Source of the DNA: Natronococcus jeotgali DSM 18795 | GTDB lineage: Archaea; Halobacteriota; Halobacteria; Halobacteriales; Natrialbaceae | Direction of reading: 5' to 3' | Length of the DNA stretch: 58,724 bases | NCBI RefSeq assembly: GCF_000337695.1 | Contig: NZ_AOIA01000033.1 | Coordinates: 1-58,724 of the forward strand | Shown here: one piece after another, positions 7,517-15,187 of the stretch | Layout: each line of letters opens with the position of its first letter | Numbering within the stretch: position 1 is the first letter of the stretch | Notes under the pieces: model-generated | Database searches by the model: none | Told to the model about the DNA's origin: nothing | The model's input: the letters and a program-made list of their open reading frames with translations, nothing else | Position numbers and translations under genes: made by a program

Positions 7517-9284
7517 ATCCGAACGGTCCGACGCGACGGCCGAGCCCACCGCCGAGAAGCTGGTCGAACTCGCCAAGCGTCGGGGCTACTTCTTCCAGTC
7601 CTCGGGCGCCTACGGCGGCGTCGGCGGCTTCTACACGTTCGGTCCCCAGGGCGCCGCGCTGAAGGGTAACGTCGAGGACGCCTGGCGCGACCGCTTCGCC
7701 GTCGCGGAGGGCAACATGGAGATCGACGCCCCGACGATCATGCCCGAACCCGTCTTCGAGGCCTCGGGCCACCTCGAGGGGTTCGACGACATGCTCGTCG
7801 AGTGTCCCGAATGCGGCGAGAGCCACCGCGCGGACCACGTCGTCGAGGACAACACGAGCTACGAGGACGCCGAGAGCCTTCCGATCCCGGAGGTCGAGGA
7901 GGTCATCGCGGAGTACGAACTCGTCTGTCCCTCCTGCGGGGCGGGACTTGCGGGTCAGGCGGTCGAGACCTTCAACCTCATGTTCGCGACGAACATCGGC
8001 CCCGGCGACTCCGATCCGGGCTACCTGCGCCCCGAGACCGCCCAGGGCATCTTCGTCGAGTTCCCCCGGCTGAAGGAGTACGCGCGCAACCAGCTTCCCT
8101 TCGGCGTCGCCCAGATCGGGCGGGCCTACCGCAACGAGATCAGCCCGCGGCGCTCGATCATCCGCACCCGCGAGTTCACGCAGGCCGAACTCGAGTACTT
8201 CGTCGACCCCGAGGAGGACGAACCGCCCGTAGAGCGCGTCGAAGACGTGGAAGTGACGCTGTACCCCGTCGGCGAACAGAACGACGAGGACGGCGAGGAG
8301 ATCGAGACGACGATCGGCGCGGCCGTCGAGGAAGGCGTCATCGCCGACGAGTGGGTCGCGTACTTCCTCGGGATCGCCAAGCCGTGGTACGAGGCCGTCG
8401 GCGTCGACATGGACCGGTTCCGGTTCCGCCAGCACCTCTCGGGCGAGCGGGCCCACTACGCCGCCGATTGCTGGGACGCCGAGAGCGAGATCGACGGCAA
8501 CTGGATCGAGATGGCCGGCTTCGCGAACCGAACCGACTACGACCTCTCGAAACACGCCGAGCACTCCGAGGATCGGTTTACGATCTTCAAGCAGTACGAC
8601 GAGCCCGAGACCGTCGAACGGGCGACCGTCGACCCCGACATGAGCTACCTGGGGCCGGAGTTCGGCGGCGACGCCCAGGCCGTCGTCAGCGAACTCGAGG
8701 CGCTGGCAGAGCGGGATCGGACCGCCTTCGAGGGTGAGACCGTCGAAGTCGAACTCGAGGGCGAGACCGACGAGATCCCCGTCGAAAAAACCGGCTTCTC
8801 GGTCGACGAGGAGACGATCGCCGGCGAGCACATCACCCCGCACGTCATCGAACCCTCCTTCGGCGTCGATCGGGTCGTCTACACCGTGCTTCACCACGCC
8901 TACAGCGAGGACGAGGTCGACGGCGAGGAGCGAACCTACCTCGCGCTCGATCCCGAGGTCGCCCCCACGTTCGTCGGCGTCTTCCCGCTTCAGAACGACG
9001 ACGACCTCGAGACCCTCGCCGACGACGTCGTCGCCGAGCTGCGAGAGGCGGGACTCTCGGTCACCTACGACGACTCGGGCAACATCGGGCGGCGCTACCG
9101 CCGCCAAGACGAGGTCGGCACGCCGTTTTGCGTGACCGTCGACTACGAGACTCTCGAAGCCGACGAGACGACCGTCACGGTTCGCGAACGGGATACGACC
9201 GACCAGAAGCGACTCGCGGTCGACGAGCTAGCCGAGACGCTGGCGGCGATCCGGGCCGGCGAGATCGCGTTCGAGGACCTGTAG
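7509..9284 (+). CDS. glyS: glycine--tRNA ligase (class II, dimeric type)
   Basis: A 591-residue class II synthetase that attaches glycine to tRNA-Gly in the cytoplasm. The N-terminus has the GlyRS signature (YFFQSSGAYGGVGGFYTFGPQG), and a zinc-type CPECG/CPSCG pair lies near residues 99 and 140. Motif 2 is YRNEISPR and motif 3 contains EPSFGVDRVVY. The C-terminal 100 residues form the anticodon-binding domain. Length and order match the archaeal/eukaryotic alpha2 form. It overlaps the CBS-protein gene by 8 nt. All expected catalytic motifs are present. Confidence 0.97.
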   Translation: MSESERSDATAEPTAEKLVELAKRRGYFFQSSGAYGGVGGFYTFGPQGAALKGNVEDAWRDRFAVAEGNMEIDAPTIMPEPVFEASGHLEGFDDMLVECPECGESHRADHVVEDNTSYEDAESLPIPEVEEVIAEYELVCPSCGAGLAGQAVETFNLMFATNIGPGDSDPGYLRPETAQGIFVEFPRLKEYARNQLPFGVAQIGRAYRNEISPRRSIIRTREFTQAELEYFVDPEEDEPPVERVEDVEVTLYPVGEQNDEDGEEIETTIGAAVEEGVIADEWVAYFLGIAKPWYEAVGVDMDRFRFRQHLSGERAHYAADCWDAESEIDGNWIEMAGFANRTDYDLSKHAEHSEDRFTIFKQYDEPETVERATVDPDMSYLGPEFGGDAQAVVSELEALAERDRTAFEGETVEVELEGETDEIPVEKTGFSVDEETIAGEHITPHVIEPSFGVDRVVYTVLHHAYSEDEVDGEERTYLALDPEVAPTFVGVFPLQNDDDLETLADDVVAELREAGLSVTYDDSGNIGRRYRRQDEVGTPFCVTVDYETLEADETTVTVRERDTTDQKRLAVDELAETLAAIRAGEIAFEDL

Positions 9285-9313
9285 CCCGGCGGGAGTCGGA
9301 TAGTCGTCGTATC

Positions 9314-9320
9314 CTTTATC
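9314..9320 (+). promoter_or_regulatory. TATA-like element of the acetamidase gene
   Basis: CTTTATC lies 26-32 nt before the ATG at 9346, consistent with a near-leaderless transcript. Confidence 0.4.
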
Positions 9321-9345
9321 CTTCCGTCGCTCCTACGGGCACCGA

Positions 9346-10329
9346 ATGTCCGAAGAGATCACCGACGTAGACTACCGGATCGGGGCCGACGACGCCGTTC
9401 ACAGCGTCTGGGACAACGGGCTCGAGCCGGTTTCGACCGTCGAACCGGGCGACGTCGTTCAGTTCGAGTGTCGGGACTCGACGAACGGACAGCTCGGTCC
9501 CGGCTCGACGGCCGCGGACGTCGCGGCCCTGAGCGTCGACCCGATCCACCCGCTGACGGGCCCGGTCGCGGTCGCGGGGGCCGAGCCGGGCGACGTGCTC
9601 GCGGTGGAGCTGCTCGAGTTCGAACACGAGGGGTGGGGGCAGACGCTGGTCCTCCCCGGGGAGATGGAGCTGGGGCTCCTGGCCGCGGAGTTCCCCGAGC
9701 CGGCGTCGCACGTCTGGGAGCTCGAGGACGGCGTCGGCCGCTTCGTCGACGGTATCGAGGTCCCGATCGATCCGTTCCCCGGCGTGATCGGGGTCGCGCC
9801 CGCCGAGGACGGCGCACACAGCACGTTCCCGCCGCGGTCGGTCGGCGGAAACCTCGACGTCAAACACCTCACGGCGGGCTCGACGCTGTACCTCCCCGTC
9901 GCGGTCGAGGGCGCCCTGTTCAGCGTCGGCGACTGTCACGCCGCACAGGGAGACGGCGAGGTCTGCGGAACCGGGATCGAGGCACCGATGACCGTCACCT
10001 GCCGGTTCGACGTGCGCTCGGAGCCGACGATCGAGCAGCCCCGCTTCGAGACGACGGGGCCGTTCACCCCGAGCGGGCGGGACGAGCCGGCGTACGGGAC
10101 GACCGGCGTCGGCGAGGACCTGATGGAGGCGGCCAGGGCGGCGGTCCGCCAGCAGATCGACCACCTGGTGACCGAGCGCGGGCTCGACCGGGCGGAGGCC
10201 TACATGCTGTGTTCGGCGGCCGTCGACCTGAAGGTGAGCGAGGCGGTCAACGCCCCGAACTGGGTCGTTTCGGCGTACCTGCCGGAGGGGATCTTCCCGA
10301 AGGCGCTTCGACGGCCGACGCGGGGGTGA
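9346..10329 (+). CDS. acetamidase/formamidase family protein
   Basis: A 327-residue member of the FmdA/AmdA family, which hydrolyses formamide, acetamide or other short amides to ammonia and a carboxylate. The N-terminal VWDNGLEPV region, the central GVIGVAPAEDG and FPPRSVGGNLD segments and the GDCHAAQGDGEVCGTGIE stretch are characteristic of the family. Length is normal. Seven nt separate it from the downstream PAS/HTH-10 regulator, so that regulator is probably cotranscribed and may respond to the same substrate. Which amide is used cannot be told; some haloarchaeal members may have other cyclic-amide or ester substrates. Confidence 0.88.
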   Translation: MSEEITDVDYRIGADDAVHSVWDNGLEPVSTVEPGDVVQFECRDSTNGQLGPGSTAADVAALSVDPIHPLTGPVAVAGAEPGDVLAVELLEFEHEGWGQTLVLPGEMELGLLAAEFPEPASHVWELEDGVGRFVDGIEVPIDPFPGVIGVAPAEDGAHSTFPPRSVGGNLDVKHLTAGSTLYLPVAVEGALFSVGDCHAAQGDGEVCGTGIEAPMTVTCRFDVRSEPTIEQPRFETTGPFTPSGRDEPAYGTTGVGEDLMEAARAAVRQQIDHLVTERGLDRAEAYMLCSAAVDLKVSEAVNAPNWVVSAYLPEGIFPKALRRPTRG

Positions 10330-10336
10330 CGGAACG

Positions 10337-11476
10337 GTGATCGATCGACCGGAAGCGGACCGATCCGACGGCGAGGCGGGCGACTCCGAGGCGAACGAAC
10401 GCGCGACGATCCCCGGGAACCTCGCGCGGCAGGTGTTCGAGGCGAGTCCCGTCGGCACGATCGTACTCGACGCGGCGGGCGAGATGGTCTTCGCGAACGA
10501 GCGCGCGGCGGAGACGCTCGATCTCTCGCGGGCGGAGATCGCCGCCCGAACGTACGATTCGCCCGACTGGAACATCTACTACGACGACGGGCGTCCCGTT
10601 CCCGCGGACGAGAACCCGGTCGCGCGCGTGCTCGAGAGCGGCGACCCGGTGTTCGGCTTCGAACACTGGATCGAACTCCCCGACGGCTCCGAGCGGTGGC
10701 TCTCGAGCAACACCACCCCCGTTCCGGACGAGTCGGGGGCGACCGAGTACGTGATCGTCGCGTTCGAGGACGTGACGGCGCTGAAACGACGCGAGAAGCA
10801 GTTAACCAGCGATCACGTCCGACGCCTCGAGTTTTGGGCCGACGAGTCGGCGGTTCCGCCCTCTCTCCGCGTCGAGGGCGGCGACACGCGGATCGACGTC
10901 GACTCGATCGTGCCGCTGCCCGACGGGACGACCGTCCAGTACATGGGGACGTCGGATCTCACCGCGAGCGAGTTCGTCACCGCCGTCGAGGAGGTTCCGC
11001 ACTACCTCGACGTGCGGTTGCTCAGCTCGATCGACGGCCGCAGTCGCGTCGAGGCGCACGCGGAGCCGACGACGGTCTCGCACGTGTTTCCGTCCCTCGG
11101 GGGGCGCGCCTGTGCGATCGTCGTGACCCCCGACGAAGTCCGTTTCCTCGGGGAGCTCCCCGGCGACGTCGACCCTCGCCTGGCGGCCGACGGAATCAGG
11201 GAGTTCCACTCGGAAGCCGAACTGGTAAGCGAGGAGCTCGTCTACTCGCCACACCTCCTGTACGACGTGGTCGCCGACGCCCTCACCGATCGGCAACTCG
11301 CCGCGCTCGACGCCGCGTACTTCGGCGGCTACTTCGAGACGCCGCGAACCAGCACCGGCGAGGAGTTGGCGGATCGGTTCGACGTCACCCGCCAAACGTT
11401 CAACCAGCACCTCCGAAAGGCGCAGCGAACGGTGTTCCGTCACCTCTTCGAGGAGTCCGGTGCGGACGCACGCTGA
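10337..11476 (+). CDS. PAS-domain transcriptional regulator with BAT/HTH-10 output
   Basis: A 379-residue regulator starting at GTG. Residues about 25-150 form a PAS domain (FEASPVGTIVLDAAGEMVFANERAAETL, then WLSSNTTPVPDESG). The middle resembles the bacterioopsin-activator GAF-like region. The C-terminus is the HTH-10 DNA-binding domain, with LTDRQLAALDAAYFGGYFETPR leading into the helix pair and TRQTFNQHLRKAQR as recognition helix. Such proteins couple a sensed signal (redox, light or ligand) to transcription. Its place 7 nt after an amidase gene suggests local regulation of that gene, which is inferred. No receiver domain is seen. Confidence 0.87.
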   Translation: MIDRPEADRSDGEAGDSEANERATIPGNLARQVFEASPVGTIVLDAAGEMVFANERAAETLDLSRAEIAARTYDSPDWNIYYDDGRPVPADENPVARVLESGDPVFGFEHWIELPDGSERWLSSNTTPVPDESGATEYVIVAFEDVTALKRREKQLTSDHVRRLEFWADESAVPPSLRVEGGDTRIDVDSIVPLPDGTTVQYMGTSDLTASEFVTAVEEVPHYLDVRLLSSIDGRSRVEAHAEPTTVSHVFPSLGGRACAIVVTPDEVRFLGELPGDVDPRLAADGIREFHSEAELVSEELVYSPHLLYDVVADALTDRQLAALDAAYFGGYFETPRTSTGEELADRFDVTRQTFNQHLRKAQRTVFRHLFEESGADAR

Positions 11477-11522
11477 CTGGTCAGTGTCTCACCTTACGGG
11501 CGTGAGGTCGTATGAGAACGTA

Positions 11523-11852
11523 ATGAGCGACGAGACGATTTATCCCGAGACGGTGCCGGCGGTCGACGACGATAGGGTAGGGTACGATCCGAAAGAGGGG
11601 ACGTTCCACGCCCGGTTCGACGGCGAGGCTGAGACGGTCACGCTGGCGGTCGTCGAGACCGTCGCGGCCGTCACGGGTCGCGAGTTCGGTTCGATGACGC
11701 CGCTGTTCCACATCGTCGATCCCGAGGCGCTGTCCGCGCTCGTGGAGACGACGTCGGCGCGACCGATCGCGGTGAGCTTTTCGTACGAGGGGTGTTGCGT
11801 GACGGTCTCGAACGACGGCACCGTCGTCGTCGAGCCGCCCGAAGAAGCCTGA
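11523..11852 (+). CDS. HalOD1 output-domain protein
   Basis: A 109-residue single-domain protein. Its core (SVTLAVVETVAA-like helix, GREFGSMTPLFHIVDPEALSAL and a C-terminal beta pair VSFSYEGCCVTVSNDGTVVV) matches the haloarchaeal HalOD1 domain, found alone or at the end of sensor and regulator proteins. Function is thought to be signalling output, but no mechanism is known. It follows the PAS/HTH-10 gene by 46 nt on the same strand. The 138 nt after it hold no recognisable feature. Confidence 0.82.
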   Translation: MSDETIYPETVPAVDDDRVGYDPKEGTFHARFDGEAETVTLAVVETVAAVTGREFGSMTPLFHIVDPEALSALVETTSARPIAVSFSYEGCCVTVSNDGTVVVEPPEEA

Positions 11853-11993
11853 GCGCTCCGGGACCGATCGGGGTCGGCGCCGACCGGCTGTCACGCGTCG
11901 CGTCCGACGGTTCCCGCCCGAGGAGGCACGCTCGATAGCCACGCCGCTCCGTAACCGACGGACTGAAGGCACGGTCCTTCGAGGGTTCCCGTG

Positions 11994-12578
11994 ATGGCCG
12001 ACGAACTGAAGCGACGGCTCGTTCACGCCAGCGGGTCGGGCCTGGTCGCGCTCTATCTGCTCGCCGACGCTCTCGACCTCGGGCTGACCTGGACCCGGTT
12101 TCGGGTCCTCATGGTCGCCCTCGCGGCCGGCGCGCTCGTCCTCGAGTTCCTCCGGCTCCGGGTCGGTCTCGACTGGCGACTCTACGACGCGCTCACCCGA
12201 GAGTACGAGCAGGACAACCCCGCAGCCTACGCTCTCTACATGATCAGCACGGCGGCGGTCGTCCTCGTCTTCGCGCCGGAGATCGCCCTGCCGTCGATGC
12301 TGATGCTCGCGCTGGGCGATCCGATCAGCGGCGCCGTCTCGGACGACAGCCTCCAGCGGATCAAGCCCCCGAAGGTGCTGGTCACGATGTTTCTCGTCTC
12401 GACGGTCCTCGCGGTTCCCTTTCTCCCCCTGGCGGCGGCGCTGGCAGCTGCGCTGGGCGCGATGCTGGCCGACGGCGTCACCCTCGAGATCCGCACCTAC
12501 ATCATCGACGACAACCTGACGATCCCCGTCTACGCCAGCGTGCTGGCGTTTCTGGCCCTCGAGTTCCTGCCGTCGTAA
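11994..12578 (+). CDS. dolichol kinase / phosphatidate cytidylyltransferase-like membrane protein
   Basis: A 194-residue polytopic protein with about six membrane helices. The N-terminal ELKRRLVHASGSGLVALYLL and the motif LMLALGDPISGAVSD (about residues 101-115) match archaeal dolichol-kinase-like enzymes, where the LGDP-type loop binds CTP/phosphate and metal. The family transfers phosphate or CMP to polyprenol or diacylglycerol-type lipids, so a role in archaeal glycolipid carrier metabolism is likely. Start: GTG 11991 and ATG 11994 are adjacent; ATG is preferred. Substrate not determined. Confidence 0.8.
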   Translation: MADELKRRLVHASGSGLVALYLLADALDLGLTWTRFRVLMVALAAGALVLEFLRLRVGLDWRLYDALTREYEQDNPAAYALYMISTAAVVLVFAPEIALPSMLMLALGDPISGAVSDDSLQRIKPPKVLVTMFLVSTVLAVPFLPLAAALAAALGAMLADGVTLEIRTYIIDDNLTIPVYASVLAFLALEFLPS

Positions 12579-12631
12579 TCTCGCCGGCCCCCGGCGTTCG
12601 TCCGGCGAGCGCGAGCCGTCGCCCGGGTCGA

Positions 12632-13276
12632 TCAGGGAGCGTCGTCGAGGACGCGTTCGACCGCTCGAGCCTCCCCCCGCCGCAGCAGCTCGGAGGCCGT
12701 CGAGACGGCGCACTCGAGTTCGGCCGCGACGGCCTCGCTCCCGTTCCGGCGCGGGACCTCGTAGTAGCCCAGCTCTCGAGCGACCGCGAGCGCTTCGCGC
12801 TGGCGATCCGAGACGCTCCCGGAGACCGTCAGCTCGTCGCGAGCCCACAGCACGTCCACGGAGACGCCCTCGGGAACCGTCTCGAGGATCGCCCCGAGGT
12901 CGTCGGGGTGGCCCACGAGCGTCAGCCGCATCGTCCGGTCCGCCCGAACCTCGATCGGCGGCACGACCACGACCGTCTCCTGAGCCAGCGCGTCCAGCAG
13001 CGAGACTCCCTCGGGGCCGAGCTCCCGGCGCAGGTAGAGAAAGAAGCCGTCCTCGGCGGACGTGATCTCGTACTCCCGAACGAGGTCTCGGTCGGCGACC
13101 AGCGGCTCGTAGGCCGCGGGATCGCCGTCGACGAACGAGGTGATCGTCTCGACGCCGTCGACCGCCTGCCCGCCGAGGGTTAGCTCTCGCTCGAGGGCGG
13201 GCGACGAACAGATGCCCTCGTGAATCGGGGAGAGCGCGTCTCGCTCGTAGCGCAGTTCGACGCCGACGGACTTCAC
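12632..13276 (-). CDS. HTH-10 family transcriptional regulator (bacterioopsin-activator-like)
   Basis: About 214 residues from GTG 13276, which begins the typical fold (VKSVGVELRYERDALSPIHEGI). Longer upstream starts would run into the divergent gene. An N-terminal sensor-like beta domain of about 150 residues is followed by the HTH-10 domain: LTVSGSVSDRQREALAVARELGYYEVPRR, then ECAVSTASELLRRGEARAVERVL as recognition region. Sensor ligands of this family are unknown. It is convergent with the lipid-kinase gene and divergent from the DUF6176-like gene. Confidence 0.85.
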   Translation of the reverse strand: MKSVGVELRYERDALSPIHEGICSSPALERELTLGGQAVDGVETITSFVDGDPAAYEPLVADRDLVREYEITSAEDGFFLYLRRELGPEGVSLLDALAQETVVVVPPIEVRADRTMRLTLVGHPDDLGAILETVPEGVSVDVLWARDELTVSGSVSDRQREALAVARELGYYEVPRRNGSEAVAAELECAVSTASELLRRGEARAVERVLDDAP

Positions 13277-13359
13277 GGTCGATCGTACGGACGGGACGTA
13301 CTTGAATGGCCGATAGGTTTCGGGAACACTGCGAACGTCGCTCGCGCCGACGATCCGAT

Positions 13360-14292
13360 ATGGCATTCGAATCGCGGGGACGCCGGAGTCTCGTTCTGGG
13401 AGCCGTCGTCGTCGCCGGCCTGAGCTACGCGCAGTACCGCAGACGTCGCGGATCGGCAGCGAGCGACTCGAGGTACATCACCGAACGTCACGCGGGCGCG
13501 TTTCTCGTCCGCCGACGCGTCGCTGGGGATCGCCTCGAGTCGGTTCGCGAAGCCGTTGCAGAGCGCTGTGCCGACCCCGACGATTCCCGACCGCTGCTCG
13601 GCCTCGAGGGGGCGACCACGGCCTCGCTGTTTCTCGACACCGGTAGCGAGCCGGAGCTGATCTGGTACGTCGAGGTGCCCCGCTCCGCGACGGCCGACTG
13701 GGAGGATCCGGAATCGCGGGTCGAGGCGGCGTTTCCCCTCGAGCACGACGCGCTCTCCGAGACCGGAGCGGAACTCGAGAGCGAACTGCTCGTCCACGCC
13801 GTCAACCCCGATCGGCCACGAACCGCGACGGGGGAAGCGGACGGCCCGTTGGTCGTTGACAGTTCGGAGCTCGAGGACGGCGTCGACGTCGACCTCGTCG
13901 GGTTGCACCTGAAACCGGGGCTGGCCGAGCGGCTCGCGGACCGCTTCGCCGGCCTCTCGCGGCGCGTCGCGGCGGGCGACCTCGAGCTCGGCCCGATCGA
14001 GCGCTGGAGCGGGGCGATGCTCGAGGCCGAGAACATGTACACCGAGTCGATCCTCCTCGAGCGCCGGCCCGAGGGGTACGTGCTCTGTGGGTACATGGAG
14101 ACCGAGGCGATGGCGGGGGTGTACGACGCCTACTACGACACCCGGAACCCGGTTGCGCGGGCTTCCGAGGTCGTTCTCGGGCGCGTGCTCGAGGAGCCGC
14201 GACAGATCCTCGAGTACCCGCTCGGGACCGGGCTCGAGACCCTCGCACACGCGGTCGATCCGGATCGGCCGCGCCGGCCCGAGGAGTGTTGA
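13360..14292 (+). CDS. DUF6176-like protein with internal duplication and N-terminal membrane anchor
   Basis: A 310-residue protein from ATG 13360; an in-frame start at 13306 would add 18 basic residues. One N-terminal membrane helix (about residues 10-25) is followed by a basic RRRRG stretch. Two copies of a roughly 75-residue ferredoxin-like unit follow: one ends LLVHAVNPDRPR and the other LAHAVDPDRPR. Each contains a short strand followed by Y-V-E or Y-M-E and the second has PGLAERLADRF before it. This recalls DUF6176, a family of unknown function. No catalytic residues are recognised. Confidence 0.62.
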   Translation: MAFESRGRRSLVLGAVVVAGLSYAQYRRRRGSAASDSRYITERHAGAFLVRRRVAGDRLESVREAVAERCADPDDSRPLLGLEGATTASLFLDTGSEPELIWYVEVPRSATADWEDPESRVEAAFPLEHDALSETGAELESELLVHAVNPDRPRTATGEADGPLVVDSSELEDGVDVDLVGLHLKPGLAERLADRFAGLSRRVAAGDLELGPIERWSGAMLEAENMYTESILLERRPEGYVLCGYMETEAMAGVYDAYYDTRNPVARASEVVLGRVLEEPRQILEYPLGTGLETLAHAVDPDRPRRPEEC

Positions 14293-14387
14293 AAGGGGTA
14301 CTGTTCAACGACGAATCTTCCGACCTACCTGATCCGGAGGTACAGACTAGTGTCGTGGTTTCGCTCTGGAAAGCGTTCTGCTCGTAC

Positions 14388-14509
14388 GAACACACGGGAT
14401 CGCCACGCCCTCCCCAACCGACTCGTTCGCTCTCTTCGGTCGCTCACTCGCCCCTCGCACGGCGTCGAGTCGCGCCTCGCTTTGCTCACCGCGACTCAGC
14501 GCGCGCCAC
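14388..14509. repeat. dispersed intergenic repeat, copy A
   Basis: This spacer segment begins GAACACACGGGA and ends GCGCGCGCCAC. The same beginning and end, plus CACGCCCTCCCCA, CCGA(C/T)TCGTTCGCTC and CGCTCACTC, occur in copy B at 37111-37281. Copy A is about 50 nt shorter because it lacks the hairpin portion. No credible ORF is present here. Confidence 0.7.
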
Positions 14510-14537
14510 GATGGAGAGATGGAACTCAGGTCGCACC

Positions 14538-15038
14538 TTACGCGTTCAACCGCCAGATCTCGAAGTTGAGCACGGCGGCGAAGGTGATCCAGGCGAGGTA
14601 GGGCACGAGCAGGGCGGCGGCACGGCGGTCGACCCGCCGGAAGGCGACGATGGTCGCGACGACGAGCACCCAGAGGGTGACGATGATGCCGAACGCGACG
14701 AGCAGCTGCTCGAGCGAGAAGAAGGCTGGCGTCCAGGAGACGTTGACCGCCATCTGGACGACGAACAGGCCCAGGGCGAGCCGTCTCCCGTCGCTCTCGC
14801 TGCGCCAGACGAGCCAGAGCGCGACGCCGAGCAGGGTAAACAGCAGCGTCCAGACGATCGAGAAGGCGATGCCGGGCGGGTAGAACCAGGGTTTCTCGAG
14901 CGCCTGGAACCAGGCCGTGTCCGACGACGAGATCAAGGCGGGCGCGCTGCCGACGGCGTTGACCAGGACGACGAAGCCGATCGCGGTGAGGATCGACCGC
15001 GGCTCCGGCAACCCGGGGGTGGACCTCGAGGTTTCCAT
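14538..15038 (-). CDS. tspO: TspO/MBR family protein (tryptophan-rich sensory protein)
   Basis: A 166-residue membrane protein with five predicted helices. TspO hallmarks are present: WFQALEKPWFYPPGIAFSIVWTLLF (about residues 43-67), then QMAVNVSWTPAFF and a final FEIW. The family binds porphyrins and cholesterol-like or tetrapyrrole ligands and in bacteria modulates pigment or stress responses. In haloarchaea its partner ligand is not established. It is divergent from hef, with about 150 nt between the starts. Confidence 0.93.
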   Translation of the reverse strand: METSRSTPGLPEPRSILTAIGFVVLVNAVGSAPALISSSDTAWFQALEKPWFYPPGIAFSIVWTLLFTLLGVALWLVWRSESDGRRLALGLFVVQMAVNVSWTPAFFSLEQLLVAFGIIVTLWVLVVATIVAFRRVDRRAAALLVPYLAWITFAAVLNFEIWRLNA

Positions 15039-15157
15039 ACGCCCTCGACGACGCGGGGACGCTTGGAAGCTGGCGTTGCATCGCGCGGGAACGAGTCGTG
15101 TCCGACTGTCGAGAGCAGTTCCGCCTTCCGTTTCACTTTCACCCCGATACGCGAACC

Positions 15158-15164
15158 CTTATTC
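15158..15164 (+). promoter_or_regulatory. TATA-like element of hef
   Basis: CTTATTC lies 24-30 nt before the ATG at 15188, favouring that start over the in-frame one 90 nt upstream. Confidence 0.4.
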
Positions 15165-15187
15165 GCGGCGAGGATGAACGCCCGGCA

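Noticed and set aside
7452-9107. 551-codon minus-strand open frame
   Set aside because: Antisense to glyS, repetitive D/V/L composition, no recognisable domain.
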